DNA of 64,000 bases from G963663315 sp963668255 (GTDB lineage Bacteria; Pseudomonadota; Gammaproteobacteria; Arenicellales; Poriferihabitantaceae): the NCBI GenBank assembly GCA_965116595.1, contig OZ220708.1, forward strand, positions 2,108,001-2,172,000. The letters run 5' to 3'. Below are positions 51,733 through 61,089 of the stretch, piece after piece. The translations under genes and the position numbers were made by a program. The notes below the pieces were generated by a model that saw only the letters and a list, made by a program, of their open reading frames with translations, had not been told where the DNA came from and ran no database searches. Positions within the stretch are counted from its first letter, which is position 1. The number at the start of each line of letters is the position of its first letter.

Positions 51733-52707
51733 TTAACGGGGATAATGACAGGTCAGAGAGTGGTTTTCATTCACAGTATGAACCGGCGGGAATTTATGAT
51801 CGCAATTCTCCGCGGCAAACGGGCAGCGTGTATGGAATTCACAACCGGATGGTCGATCCATCAGGCTCGGCACCTCACCTTTCAGTTCGATGCGTTCGAT
51901 ATCGGCGTCGGGGTCCGGTTCCGGATTGGCTGAAAGCAACGCCAGGGTATAAGGATGCCGTGGATGAGAAAATATATCATCGGTCGGGCCTTGCTCGACA
52001 AATCTGCCGAGATACATGATGGCCGTGCGGTCGGAAATATGCCGGACAATATTCAGGTTGTGGGTAATGACGAACATACTGATACCCAGTTCATCCTGCA
52101 ATCTGTTCAGCAAATTCAGGATTTCCCCCTGAACGGAAACATCCAGACCCGCGGTGGGTTCATCCGCAATAATCATCTTCGGGTTCAACGCCAATGCTCT
52201 CGCCACGCCCACTCTTCGAGCCTGCCCGCCACTCAATTGATGAGGATATCGGGCAGAAAAATGCTCCGGCAGCCCGACCATCTTCAGCAAACGCGCAGAC
52301 TCTTCCCGCAGGTTTCGCTCCGTCAGGCCGTGAACGACATAAGGTTCGGTGACCAGCGCGCCGACATTCTGTCTTGGGCTTAATGAACCCACCGGGTTTT
52401 GCCACATGAACGAGATTTGTTTTCTGTATGCCATCATTTCGGCGCCGTTCATGGTCGTCACTTCCTCGCCCCTGAATCGTATCGAACCCTCCGACGCGGG
52501 CAACAGTCCGGCCACGGCCAGGGCCAGCGTTGACTTTCCTGACCCGCTTTCACCGACCAAAGTAAATGTTTGTCCTTCTTTTATGGATAGCGAAACGTCG
52601 CGAACGGCATCGATCCAGGGGTCGGTCTCCCGCTTGATCAGCGCCTGTACCGTGGACATACTGCGAAATCGTACCCGCGCATTCTCGACTTCAAGAACCG
52701 TATTCAT
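51733..52707 (-). CDS. Dipeptide-type ABC ATPase, DppF-like
   Basis: A 324-residue ATPase of the oligopeptide importer class. Walker A is GESGSGKST, the signature is LSGGQARRVGVARAL and Walker B is MIIADEPTAGLDVS. The C-terminal oligopeptide-transporter Cys-rich segment is present (CEFHTRCPFAAENCDHKFP). The ATG at 52707 overlaps the upstream ATPase stop by 4 bp. Confidence 0.92.
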   Translation of the reverse strand: MNTVLEVENARVRFRSMSTVQALIKRETDPWIDAVRDVSLSIKEGQTFTLVGESGSGKSTLALAVAGLLPASEGSIRFRGEEVTTMNGAEMMAYRKQISFMWQNPVGSLSPRQNVGALVTEPYVVHGLTERNLREESARLLKMVGLPEHFSARYPHQLSGGQARRVGVARALALNPKMIIADEPTAGLDVSVQGEILNLLNRLQDELGISMFVITHNLNIVRHISDRTAIMYLGRFVEQGPTDDIFSHPRHPYTLALLSANPEPDPDADIERIELKGEVPSLMDRPSGCEFHTRCPFAAENCDHKFPPVHTVNENHSLTCHYPR

Positions 52708-53672
52708 GACCGGCTCCGATGGCAACTGACATAGTGACCCGCGGAACACTCTGACCATTCAGGAACTTCAGTATCGCATTGCGTCATAACGTATTCACAA
52801 CGATTTTTGAATATACAACCGGACGGCATGGTCACCAGATCCGGAATTTCTCCCGGAATGGTTGGCAGCGTACGGCTTTTGGTGGCGATACTGGCCGGGT
52901 CGCACTTCAACAAGCGCTCAGTGTAAGGATGGGCCGGTCGATGAAAGACATCAGCGACCGTTCCCTGTTCGACCACTTCGCCGGCGTACATGATTACGAC
53001 ATGATCACAAAGCTCCGCGATCACACCGAGATGATGGGAAATAAACAAAATGGAGCATCCCATATCCGACTGCAATTCCTTCAGCAAATGAATGATCTGC
53101 ACTTCCAGTGTGGCGTCCAGCGCTGTGGTGGGTTCATCGGCGATCAGAAACGAAGGTTCAGCCTGTAATGCCATCGCAATTGAAATCCGTTGCTGCATTC
53201 CTCCGGAAAATTCATGGGGGAATTGTTTGAGTCGACTGGCCGGGTCGGGAATTCCGACGCTGGTCAACATCTCGATTGATCTCCGGTTTTTCTCGGTCCG
53301 GGACTTTTTGTCGCGATATTGTATGTCCGTCATCTGACGTCCGATGGATAACACCGGATTCAGGGTTGACATTGGATCCTGGAATACGACGGACATTTGA
53401 ACCCCGCGGATAGCGCGCATGTCTTCTTCGGGTAATTTCAGAAGGTCGGTATTTTTGAATTCAATGGTTCCATTCGGTATGGACGCATTCTCGGCCAATA
53501 AACGAATGATCGAGGAAATCAAAGTCGATTTTCCGCATCCGCTTTCACCGACCACGCCGACGATAGTGCCTTTCGGCACATCCAGATTGACGTGCCGCAA
53601 CGCTTTGAGTTCACCACGGTCTGTTCCGTAATGGACCGACAAATCCCGGATTGTCAGAACATTTTCGTTCAT
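52704..53672 (-). CDS. Dipeptide-type ABC ATPase, DppD-like
   Basis: The first ATPase of the importer, 322 residues from ATG 53672. Walker A is GESGCGKST, the signature is FSGGMQQRISIAMAL and Walker B is FLIADEPTTALDAT. The C-terminal Cys segment (CIFKNRCEYVMTQCD) fits the DppD/OppD class. A TTG at 53711 in the same frame would overlap the permease gene and is less likely. Confidence 0.92.
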   Translation of the reverse strand: MNENVLTIRDLSVHYGTDRGELKALRHVNLDVPKGTIVGVVGESGCGKSTLISSIIRLLAENASIPNGTIEFKNTDLLKLPEEDMRAIRGVQMSVVFQDPMSTLNPVLSIGRQMTDIQYRDKKSRTEKNRRSIEMLTSVGIPDPASRLKQFPHEFSGGMQQRISIAMALQAEPSFLIADEPTTALDATLEVQIIHLLKELQSDMGCSILFISHHLGVIAELCDHVVIMYAGEVVEQGTVADVFHRPAHPYTERLLKCDPASIATKSRTLPTIPGEIPDLVTMPSGCIFKNRCEYVMTQCDTEVPEWSECSAGHYVSCHRSRS

Positions 53673-53682
53673 CCGGAGGGGC

Positions 53683-54519
53683 TCAGATTCCTTTCCTGAG
53701 TTTTGGGTCAATCAGGTCCCGCAATGACTCGCCGAGGAAGGTAAAGCCCAGTGTGATCAACAGGAGGGGGATGCTGCCTGCGATGATTGGCCAGGGCGTA
53801 TTGCGTATCAGGGTATAACCGTCGTTCAGGATACTGCCCCATGACGGTGTCGGCGGTTTCACCCCCATACCCAAAAAACTCAACCCGGCCTCAAGAGCGA
53901 TGACAGTGGGAATATCCATGGAGGCCAGGATAATCAACGGCCCGATTACGTTGGGCAGAATGTGTACAAAGAGAATTCGCCGGGTGGAAACTCCCATAGC
54001 CCGTTCCGCCAGGATGAACTGGTTGGACTTTATGGTCAGTGTCTGGGTACGCACTACCCGGCCATAGTTGGGTATCGAAGTCACAATAATGACTGCGATT
54101 ACCGTGCCAAGCGACGGGCCGACCAGGGCCACGGTCGCCAGTGCAAACATGACCGTTGGAAACGAACGAATCGTGTCGAAAAACAACATGATGATATTGT
54201 CCAGCCACTTCGGCCCGAATCCGGCGAGCATGCCAAGCAGTACGCCGATACCCAGCGCTGCCGAGATTGAAACCAGCGCGACCTTCAACGCGACCTGACC
54301 ACCGAACAACACCCTGGAAAACAGGTCACGGCCGAGTTGATCGGTACCCAACAAGTGCCTGGAGGACGGACCTTGAAGCCGGTCAACGATATTCAGCGCA
54401 ATTGGATCATAAGGCGAGATGACACTGGCCAGAACCGCGCTGATCACAATGAGTGTAACCAGTATCAACCCTAAAAATCCCAAAGGTTCGTGGATGATTC
54501 TTTTGAGAATATCAATCAC
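53683..54519 (-). CDS. Dipeptide-type ABC permease, DppC-like
   Basis: A permease of 278 residues with about six helices. The N-terminal OppC segment ends in the motif RHLLGTDQLGRDLFSR near residue 55. The ATPase-contact loop AERAMGVSTRRILFVHILPN lies near residue 165. A GTG at 54519 overlaps the preceding stop (GTGA) and has AAGGGC upstream; the longer ATG start at 54549 would overlap by 34 bp. Confidence 0.9.
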   Translation of the reverse strand: MIDILKRIIHEPLGFLGLILVTLIVISAVLASVISPYDPIALNIVDRLQGPSSRHLLGTDQLGRDLFSRVLFGGQVALKVALVSISAALGIGVLLGMLAGFGPKWLDNIIMLFFDTIRSFPTVMFALATVALVGPSLGTVIAVIIVTSIPNYGRVVRTQTLTIKSNQFILAERAMGVSTRRILFVHILPNVIGPLIILASMDIPTVIALEAGLSFLGMGVKPPTPSWGSILNDGYTLIRNTPWPIIAGSIPLLLITLGFTFLGESLRDLIDPKLRKGI

Positions 54520-55460
54520 AACGATGCCCTTATCCTGGGATCGAGCCACGCATTAACCAGGTCCGACACAGTCGTACTGATGACAAAAAGGATGGTACTG
54601 ATCAACACTGAACCCATCACTACGGGATAATTTCTCGTCGTGATGGAATCGAAAATCAGCTTGCCAATACCGGGGCGGGCGAAAACAATTTCCGTAAACA
54701 ATGCCGCGGACAAGAGAAACCCCATGCCGACCCCGATTACAGTCACTGTCGGGAGTACCGCCAGTTTCAACGCATATCGATAGACTACGGTTCGCTCAGG
54801 CAGCCCGTAAGCGCGCGCTGTTCGAATATGATTCTCGCCCATTACTTCCAGCATCGACGCTCGAACCAACCTCGACAGATATCCAATCCACGACAATCCA
54901 ATAGCGAACGCAGGTAAAACCAGATGCGCCGCCTGGTCCCTGAAATCCCCTTTTTCTCCTGCGCCTACCGCCGGGAACCAATGCAGGGTTACGGCAAATA
55001 TCAACAATGAATAAAGCGCCACCACGAATGCTGGCGCCGTAATGCAGCCTACGGACAGTATTCCGGTAACCCGGTCAGCCCATGTATTCCTGTGCAGCGC
55101 CGAATAGCAACCCAGGGGGATGCCGATCAGAGCCGCGAACAGGATCGCGGAAAAAATCAACCAGAGCGTATAGGGCAATTGATTGAACACAATATCCGCC
55201 ACAGGCCGGTTGGTAATGACATCCATGCCGAGATCACCGGTAAACAAATTCCCGAAAAACCGCAGAATCTGTACGGGAAGCGGCAAATCCAGTCCCATAC
55301 GGGCCGACATGCTTGCAATGAGCTCCGGCGTCGCCCTGGGCCCCAGCAGGATGCGCGCCGGATCGCCTGGAACAAGGTGAATCATGCAAAACAGCACTGT
55401 CACCGCAAGCATTACAATGACGATACTCAATGCAAGCCGCTTCAGAACATAAAGAAGCAT
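54516..55460 (-). CDS. Dipeptide-type ABC permease, DppB-like
   Basis: The 314-residue partner permease. The start MLLYVLKRLALSIVIVMLAV, the segment HLVPGDPARILLGPRATPE and the contact loop RTARAYGLPERTVVYRYALK near 205-224 are typical of DppB/OppB. It follows the binding-protein gene by 84 bp and is coupled to the DppC-like gene. Confidence 0.92.
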   Translation of the reverse strand: MLLYVLKRLALSIVIVMLAVTVLFCMIHLVPGDPARILLGPRATPELIASMSARMGLDLPLPVQILRFFGNLFTGDLGMDVITNRPVADIVFNQLPYTLWLIFSAILFAALIGIPLGCYSALHRNTWADRVTGILSVGCITAPAFVVALYSLLIFAVTLHWFPAVGAGEKGDFRDQAAHLVLPAFAIGLSWIGYLSRLVRASMLEVMGENHIRTARAYGLPERTVVYRYALKLAVLPTVTVIGVGMGFLLSAALFTEIVFARPGIGKLIFDSITTRNYPVVMGSVLISTILFVISTTVSDLVNAWLDPRIRASL

Positions 55461-55544
55461 TATCGGCTACCGGGATTCGAGGAATATACCGGGTTTGATG
55501 CGGCTGAATTAACTTCGCCGCATCCCCAACCCACTAAATTGATT

Positions 55545-57137
55545 TCAACCAGCTACGCCAAATGATCTCAATAATGGCAGGCCATCAGGGCGAAATGCCG
55601 GATTGATGGTATTGCGGTATATCACGGGAGTCGCTTCGTGGGTAATGAAGCGGTAAGCGCCGCTTTCTTCCATCATATCCTGCATTTTTCGGTACATCTC
55701 GTCCCGTTGCGCTGGATCGGACGTCGACTTGGCCGCTGCTTCCAGTTCATCGAATTGAGGGTCGCTGTAACGCTCCCAGTTCCAGATGCCTTTTTGACTG
55801 GTAATAAACCACGCCGTGGCATAAGAAGGATCCGGAGCCATGGAATACCGGTTCAGGATAAGCTGGATATCCTTATACCGTTCACCAGCGCTGGAATCAC
55901 CCAGAGACCAGAATGCGCCGGATTCATGCAAATTGACTTCGACGGAAATTCCCACCTGGGCGCAAGTCGCCTGAACAACCTGGGCAGTGGTCACATTGGC
56001 TGATTTATTCAGTATGTCCAACGTGACGCTGACGCCGTCACTCAAGTCCGCGGCTGCAAGGTATTCCCGGGCTTTTTCAATATTCATTTCCGGCGGAACC
56101 ATGCTCTGGGGACGATGGCCAATCAAGCCTGGCGCAATGATGCCGGTGGAAGGTTCGGCGGCGCCAAAATAGGAAGCCTGCAGTATGGAAGGAACGTCAA
56201 TACAATGCTGGATCGCTTTGCGGAGATTCGCATTTGCCATGGTTTCATTTTCAACGTTCATCCCCACCCAGACATAATACAGGGAAGGGTACTCCTCAAT
56301 CGTGGAATTATCCGGAGGCGACGCTTTCAGGTTACTGACAGAACCCAGGGAAATCCGGGTACAGTCTATATCTCCGGACTCATACGCGATTTGCGCGGTA
56401 TTTTCATCATCAATCGGAAAAATGTGGATTTCGTCGAATGCCGCATCGCCGCCATGCCAGTCCGGATTGCGAACCAGGATTGTTTTTTGTTTCGGTTGCC
56501 ATTCATGATGCATATAGGGTCCGGACGCACAGGGCGTGGTGGTGTCCACTTTGCCGCCCGCTTCCTCCCATGCCTTTTTACTGATGATATTACCCACAAT
56601 ATAGGGCAAGGCAATATTCCACGCAGGCGGATAAGGATCATTGAAAACAATGGCGCCTTCGTATTTGCTCTCTACCGTGACTTCCTTTAACGAACCCCAG
56701 TCCGGTGTATTGGTGGATTCCAGGGATTCATCCAGAATACGTTCATAAGAATATTTCACGTCTTCAGCCGTCATTTCACCGAAACCGCCGGTAAACATGA
56801 TTCCCGGTTTCAGCCTGAATTTGATGTGGGTATCGTCCGCTTGCTCAATTGATTCTGCGGCATCGAGTACATATCCCCATTCCCGCCCCGGTTTGTACTG
56901 GATCAGCTTGCTGTAAATACTGCTTTGAATCTCTTCATCGACAACGCCTTGCGAATAAGCGGGATCCAGGCTGCGCATATCGGCATAGGTTCGAATCTTG
57001 AGTATTTTCTTATCCTGGGCAAAGACGATTTCCGATGCGCCGGTCAAGGCGGCCAGTCCGAGTACACCGGAAGTTTTCAGAAAATCCCGGCGGTCAGTAT
57101 CTGTAGCCGGGATCGTGGAATGTTTCGTGTTTTTCAT
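55545..57137 (-). CDS. Tat-exported peptide-type substrate-binding protein
   Basis: A cluster 5 (DppA/OppA) binding protein of 530 residues. A twin-arginine signal lies at the N-terminus (DRRDFLKTSGVLGLAAL), with cleavage near IVFAQD. LDPAYSQGVVDEEIQSSIY and the hinge ITHEATPVIYRN are family-typical. The ATG at 57137 has GAGG 6 bp upstream and is preferred to upstream in-frame starts. The ligand could be a short peptide, an opine or another compound of this class. Confidence 0.88.
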   Translation of the reverse strand: MKNTKHSTIPATDTDRRDFLKTSGVLGLAALTGASEIVFAQDKKILKIRTYADMRSLDPAYSQGVVDEEIQSSIYSKLIQYKPGREWGYVLDAAESIEQADDTHIKFRLKPGIMFTGGFGEMTAEDVKYSYERILDESLESTNTPDWGSLKEVTVESKYEGAIVFNDPYPPAWNIALPYIVGNIISKKAWEEAGGKVDTTTPCASGPYMHHEWQPKQKTILVRNPDWHGGDAAFDEIHIFPIDDENTAQIAYESGDIDCTRISLGSVSNLKASPPDNSTIEEYPSLYYVWVGMNVENETMANANLRKAIQHCIDVPSILQASYFGAAEPSTGIIAPGLIGHRPQSMVPPEMNIEKAREYLAAADLSDGVSVTLDILNKSANVTTAQVVQATCAQVGISVEVNLHESGAFWSLGDSSAGERYKDIQLILNRYSMAPDPSYATAWFITSQKGIWNWERYSDPQFDELEAAAKSTSDPAQRDEMYRKMQDMMEESGAYRFITHEATPVIYRNTINPAFRPDGLPLLRSFGVAG

Positions 57138-57272
57138 GATGTCCTCATTCATTGGTAGTGAGCTTGTTGATAAAAAACTTTTACACTGTGTGGCGGGGTA
57201 ATGCAACCGCATGGTTCAGCGCCTGTCAGAGGCTGTGCGTGTCAGATGGTTCCCGGGGCGACCAGAAACAAA

Positions 57273-58334
57273 TCAAACAGAGCGGGCGGCGTCACACATA
57301 TTCTTCAATTTGGATTTTGCCAGGCTTCTGTCCAGCATCATCAGCCCGCAATCCGGCGCAATTGCCAATCGGTCTTTGTCAATGTGATTGAGCGCTTCAT
57401 GGATTCTCATTGTTATTTCCTCAACCGTTTCCACCTTGCTCGAAGCGATTGCAACCGATCCCAGTATTACGGTCAGACTCTGGAAGTTTTCCAGAAGCGT
57501 CAGGTCATTTTTGCAATGGGAATCTTCTATGGATACCTGGTGGATGTTCATGCTCATGGCTGAATGGTCTATCGATTTCGCCAGATCGAAATAGCATTTC
57601 GGGTCGGCCTTCAGATAATCGGTATCATCGAGATGGCCGGGATATCCACAACACATATGCATGATACGGGTCACGTCGGACGGCACACCATCGAAGCACC
57701 GATTGACGCACTCAATGCCGAAGTCAAGCGCCTGTTCGATGTTCCGGACAAACAGAGGCTCGTCAACCTGTATGTACTTGCATCCGGCTTCGGCAAGGGC
57801 CCGAACTTCATAGTTGATTGCGTCAGCAAGATCAAACGCCAGATCTCTTTCCCGTCGATAGAATATATTGGCGGTCGTATCCATGGTGGACAGTGGACCC
57901 GGCACCGTTATCTTTACCGGATTTTTCGAAAAGCGCTGGGCAACCTTGAAATCATGATCCAGAAAGTGATCCCCGGTTGGAACAATTTTCCCTGTAATGG
58001 TGGGCAACCGGGCAACGGCGGCGCCGTTGCGATGCACCTTTCTGGTCAGGCAATCAAAATCAATGCCTTCCAGATGGCGGCAGTGATAATGTATGTAGTT
58101 TTCCCGCTTTTGTTCTCCGTCGGTAGGGATGTCAACGCCGCATTCGAGCTGGTCGGCTACCGCTTCGCGTGTGGCCATGACGAAGTTTTCCTCAGACGTC
58201 TCCCGGTAAGCATCCGTGTTATAGCTGAATTTCCTTGTTGGACCACCCCCGCCATTTGTCGAGTCTTCAAAGTATTTGATTTTCAAATAACCGGGCTTGG
58301 GCCAGGCCCCGATGCAGGTGGTTACGATACTCAT
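57273..58334 (-). CDS. MetE-type cobalamin-independent methyltransferase domain protein
   Basis: The 353-residue protein corresponds to the C-terminal catalytic half of MetE, as in short core enzymes. Likely zinc ligands are His and Cys in RIMHMCCGYPGH near residue 219, a Glu in HQVSIED and the Cys in AIAPDCGLMM near 328. QVDEPLF near 187 binds the substrate in the family. Related short proteins act in methionine synthesis or in methyl transfer from unusual donors. It stands between an FAH-family gene and a peptide importer, so catabolic methyl transfer is possible. Confidence 0.78.
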   Translation of the reverse strand: MSIVTTCIGAWPKPGYLKIKYFEDSTNGGGGPTRKFSYNTDAYRETSEENFVMATREAVADQLECGVDIPTDGEQKRENYIHYHCRHLEGIDFDCLTRKVHRNGAAVARLPTITGKIVPTGDHFLDHDFKVAQRFSKNPVKITVPGPLSTMDTTANIFYRRERDLAFDLADAINYEVRALAEAGCKYIQVDEPLFVRNIEQALDFGIECVNRCFDGVPSDVTRIMHMCCGYPGHLDDTDYLKADPKCYFDLAKSIDHSAMSMNIHQVSIEDSHCKNDLTLLENFQSLTVILGSVAIASSKVETVEEITMRIHEALNHIDKDRLAIAPDCGLMMLDRSLAKSKLKNMCDAARSV

Positions 58335-58367
58335 GGTTTTATTTCGGATTTGTTTGATGGAATACCA

Positions 58368-59171
58368 TCAGACTTCTTCTTCAATAACCGGATTCGTCAG
58401 ACATCCGATGTTCTCTATCTCGATCGTGATCCGGTCTCCCGGTCTGAGGAAAACCGGCGGATTGCGGGCAAATCCGACTCCGTGGGGGGTGCCTGTCAGT
58501 ATGACGCTGCCCGGATTCAGTATGGTGCTTCCACTCAGGAATTCGATCAGAGCGGGCACATCGAATATCATGTCATCCGTATTCCAGTCCTGCATGGTCT
58601 CTCCGTTCAGATGACTCTTGATGGCCAGTGCGTTCGGGTTCGGGATTTCACCGGCGGTCACCAGCAGCGGACCAAGCGGGCAGAACGTGGCAAATGTTTT
58701 TCCGCGGCACCACTGGCCGCCCCCTCCCAGCCGCTGCCAGTCGCGGGCGCTGACATCGTTCGCGCAGGTATAACCCAGGACATGGTCGAGCGCGTCGTGC
58801 CTGGAGACATTGTGGCAGGTTTTGCCGATCACCACTGCCAGTTCGGCTTCAAAATCCACTTTTTCGCTGCACAGTTTTCGTGGCAGGATAATCGGGTCTC
58901 CGGGATTTTGTAATGAGGACGTGGATTTGAAAAACAGGACCGGGCGTTCCGGAATTTCCTGGTTTCCTTCTTTCGCGTGCCTTGCGTAATTCAGGCCGAT
59001 GCAATAGATGTCGGTCGGCAGAACGGGTGACAGAAGCTTTCCGGTAACCGCTTTCCCGGTATCTGTCAGGCCCTGGACCAGGTTGCCCGTGGCCTCGGTA
59101 TAGCGCTGGTTACCGTGCTCGATGGCATAGCAGACCGGGCCCTCTGTTGGTTGTAGTCTTGCGATTTTCAT
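58368..59171 (-). CDS. Fumarylacetoacetate-hydrolase family enzyme
   Basis: A 267-residue FAH-fold protein that splits or hydrates beta-diketo or 2-keto acids with a divalent metal. The metal motif is DFEAELAVVIG (Glu-X-Glu near residue 106), followed by GYTCANDVSARDWQ and the C-terminal ILTGTPHGVGFARNP. It is the first gene of a minus-strand run that continues through the MetE-like gene and the peptide importer to the CocE hydrolase. A promoter with TTGACA and TATACT lies directly upstream, with almost no leader. Confidence 0.87.
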   Translation of the reverse strand: MKIARLQPTEGPVCYAIEHGNQRYTEATGNLVQGLTDTGKAVTGKLLSPVLPTDIYCIGLNYARHAKEGNQEIPERPVLFFKSTSSLQNPGDPIILPRKLCSEKVDFEAELAVVIGKTCHNVSRHDALDHVLGYTCANDVSARDWQRLGGGGQWCRGKTFATFCPLGPLLVTAGEIPNPNALAIKSHLNGETMQDWNTDDMIFDVPALIEFLSGSTILNPGSVILTGTPHGVGFARNPPVFLRPGDRITIEIENIGCLTNPVIEEEV

Positions 59172-59179
59172 GGCAACGC

Positions 59180-59206
59180 AGTATACAATAAATCCGGCCC
59201 TGTCAA
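59180..59206 (-). promoter_or_regulatory. Minus-strand promoter of the FAH-MetE-peptide importer operon
   Basis: On the minus strand TTGACA (59206-59201) and TATACT (59185-59180) are separated by 15 bp. The ATG of the FAH-family gene begins at 59171, only 8 bp after the -10, so the message should be leaderless or nearly so. The spacer is shorter than optimal. Confidence 0.5.
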
Positions 59207-59227
59207 CCTGTTCGCGGGGCTGGTATC

Positions 59228-59617
59228 ATGTCCCGCATGAATAAACAGCCGGAAATTCCCGAACCCATAGCCGGCCCCCGGTTGTGGCGGGCGTTGTTTC
59301 ATTCAATCAACGGGTTTCGGGCCGCCTGGCGCGAGGAAGCCGCTTTCAGACTGGAAATCGTGGTTGCCGTGTTGCTGTCCGCTGTTTGTCTGTATCTGCC
59401 CTTCGATACCTGGCTCAAGGCTGTCATTTTGTTCAGCCATGCCCTGGTGCTGGTTGCCGAGTTGTTGAACACCGCTGTCGAGGCCGTGGTCAACATGGTT
59501 ACGAAGGAGTTTCACCGTGAAGCCAAAAAAGCCAAGGACGCGGGGAGCGCCGCGGTGCTGACATCATTGATTCTGAGCGCTGGCCTGTGGGGGTATGCGC
59601 TCTTCGGGTTGATATAG
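59228..59617 (+). CDS. dgkA: Diacylglycerol kinase DgkA
   Basis: DgkA is a small inner-membrane enzyme that phosphorylates diacylglycerol to phosphatidic acid and recycles lipid from osmoregulated glucan synthesis. The 129-residue protein has three helices and the signature VLVAELLNTAVEAVVN (Glu near residue 79), followed by KDAGSAAVLTSL. The first ATG at 59228 is used; a second ATG lies 9 bp later. It marks the return from the accessory operons to an ordinary gene and precedes nirK by 32 bp. Confidence 0.93.
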   Translation: MSRMNKQPEIPEPIAGPRLWRALFHSINGFRAAWREEAAFRLEIVVAVLLSAVCLYLPFDTWLKAVILFSHALVLVAELLNTAVEAVVNMVTKEFHREAKKAKDAGSAAVLTSLILSAGLWGYALFGLI

Positions 59618-59649
59618 GTAATATTTATATGATTAAGAGGATTCGTGAA

Positions 59650-61089
59650 ATGAAAAATATACGTATGGTTCTGCTGGCTGGCGCTCTGGTCGCATCGTGG
59701 CAGGTCGGTGCTGATGAAATGTCCGCGGCCAGTATGCCGGTTGTTGGCGAGGAGGAAGCGGTTTTGACCATTGCTCCGAACGTGCCGCCGCCGATTACCC
59801 GTAATCATGCCACCAGGGTGATCGTAAACCTGGAAACGCGGGAGTTGCGCGGGCGTCTGGCGGATGGAGTGGAGTATACTTTCTGGACTTTTGGCGGGGT
59901 GGTTCCCGGCAAGTTCATTCGAGTGCGTGAAGGCGATCTCATGGAGTTCCATCTGCACAATCATCCAGATAGCCGCATGCCGCACAACATTGACCTGCAT
60001 GCGGTAACCGGGCCAGGAGGGGGCGCCACGTCTTCATTTACCGCGCCCGGACATTCTTCCGTTTTTTCATTCAAGGCGCTGAATCCCGGGCTTTACGTCT
60101 ATCACTGCGCGACGGCTCCGGTGGGTATGCACATCGCGAACGGTATGTATGGCTTGATTCTGGTGGAGCCCCAGGGTGGCTATTCGCCGGTTGACCGGGA
60201 ATACTACGTGATGCAGAGCGAGTTCTATACCAAGGGCAAGAATGGTGAAACCGGCTATCAGCCATTCAGCATGGAAAAGGCGATTGCGGAAGATGCGGAG
60301 TATGTGGTCTTCAACGGTTCCGTGGGCGCTCTGGTCGGCGACAATGCGATGCGGGCGAATACCGGGGAGATGGTTCGCCTTTATGTCGGCAATGGCGGCC
60401 CCAATCTGGTGTCATCCTTCCACGTCATCGGCGAAGTGTTCGACAAGGTTTACATCGAAGGCGGGGATTTGATCAATCGCAATGTGCAATCCACGCTGGT
60501 GCCCGCTGGCGGCTCCGCGATTGTCGAAATGCAGATGCAGGTTCCCGGTCGCAATATACTGGTGGACCACTCTATTTTCCGTGCCTTCAACAAGGGCGCT
60601 CTGGGTATGATTGAAGTGGCTGCCAATGAGGAAGCGGTTCCGGAAAGCCTGTCAACCCTGGTTTACTCCGGCAAAACCTCTGACGAAATTTACCGGCCGG
60701 AGGGAGGCGCTATTCTGGACCTTCAGGAACAGTCGGTGCCGCGAGTGGCGCAAGGCAAGCAGGAGCAGATTGAGTTTGGCAAGCAGATTTACAATCAGGT
60801 CTGCGCGGCCTGTCATCAGCCTGACGGGGCAGGGGTAGGAAATGTATTTCCGCCGCTGGCTGGTTCGGATTGGCTGAACGCCGATTCCGATGCCAGCATT
60901 GCGGCTATCGTTCATGGTCTGTCAGGGGAAATCGTTGTGAACGGCGCTCGTTACAATGGCGTAATGCCAGCCATGACCAACCTGTCGAATGAGGACATCG
61001 CAAATGTATTGACGTTTGTATACGATTCCTGGGGAAATTCCGGGAAACGGATCGAACCTGCGCAGGTTGCCGAGGTGCGTGGACAGTAA
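59650..61089 (+). CDS. nirK: Copper nitrite reductase with C-terminal cytochrome c domain
   Basis: NirK reduces nitrite to NO in the periplasm. The two cupredoxin domains resemble AniA: type 1 copper ligands are His in MPHNIDLHAVTG and Cys, His and Met in YHCATAPVGMHIANGMYG. Type 2 copper ligands include the His in DLHAV, the His before that Cys and the His in SSFHVIGE. A cytochrome c domain with CAACH follows near residue 390, with a Met ligand in GVMPAM, so the enzyme carries its own electron donor. The ATG at 59650 has AAGAGG upstream and starts a signal peptide. Confidence 0.95.
   Translation: MKNIRMVLLAGALVASWQVGADEMSAASMPVVGEEEAVLTIAPNVPPPITRNHATRVIVNLETRELRGRLADGVEYTFWTFGGVVPGKFIRVREGDLMEFHLHNHPDSRMPHNIDLHAVTGPGGGATSSFTAPGHSSVFSFKALNPGLYVYHCATAPVGMHIANGMYGLILVEPQGGYSPVDREYYVMQSEFYTKGKNGETGYQPFSMEKAIAEDAEYVVFNGSVGALVGDNAMRANTGEMVRLYVGNGGPNLVSSFHVIGEVFDKVYIEGGDLINRNVQSTLVPAGGSAIVEMQMQVPGRNILVDHSIFRAFNKGALGMIEVAANEEAVPESLSTLVYSGKTSDEIYRPEGGAILDLQEQSVPRVAQGKQEQIEFGKQIYNQVCAACHQPDGAGVGNVFPPLAGSDWLNADSDASIAAIVHGLSGEIVVNGARYNGVMPAMTNLSNEDIANVLTFVYDSWGNSGKRIEPAQVAEVRGQ

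Noticed and set aside
57564..58913. A 449-codon open frame on the plus strand
   Set aside because: It lies opposite the MetE-like and FAH-family genes, which have clear family motifs. The plus-strand product resembles nothing and has no ribosome-binding site, so it is an antisense shadow.
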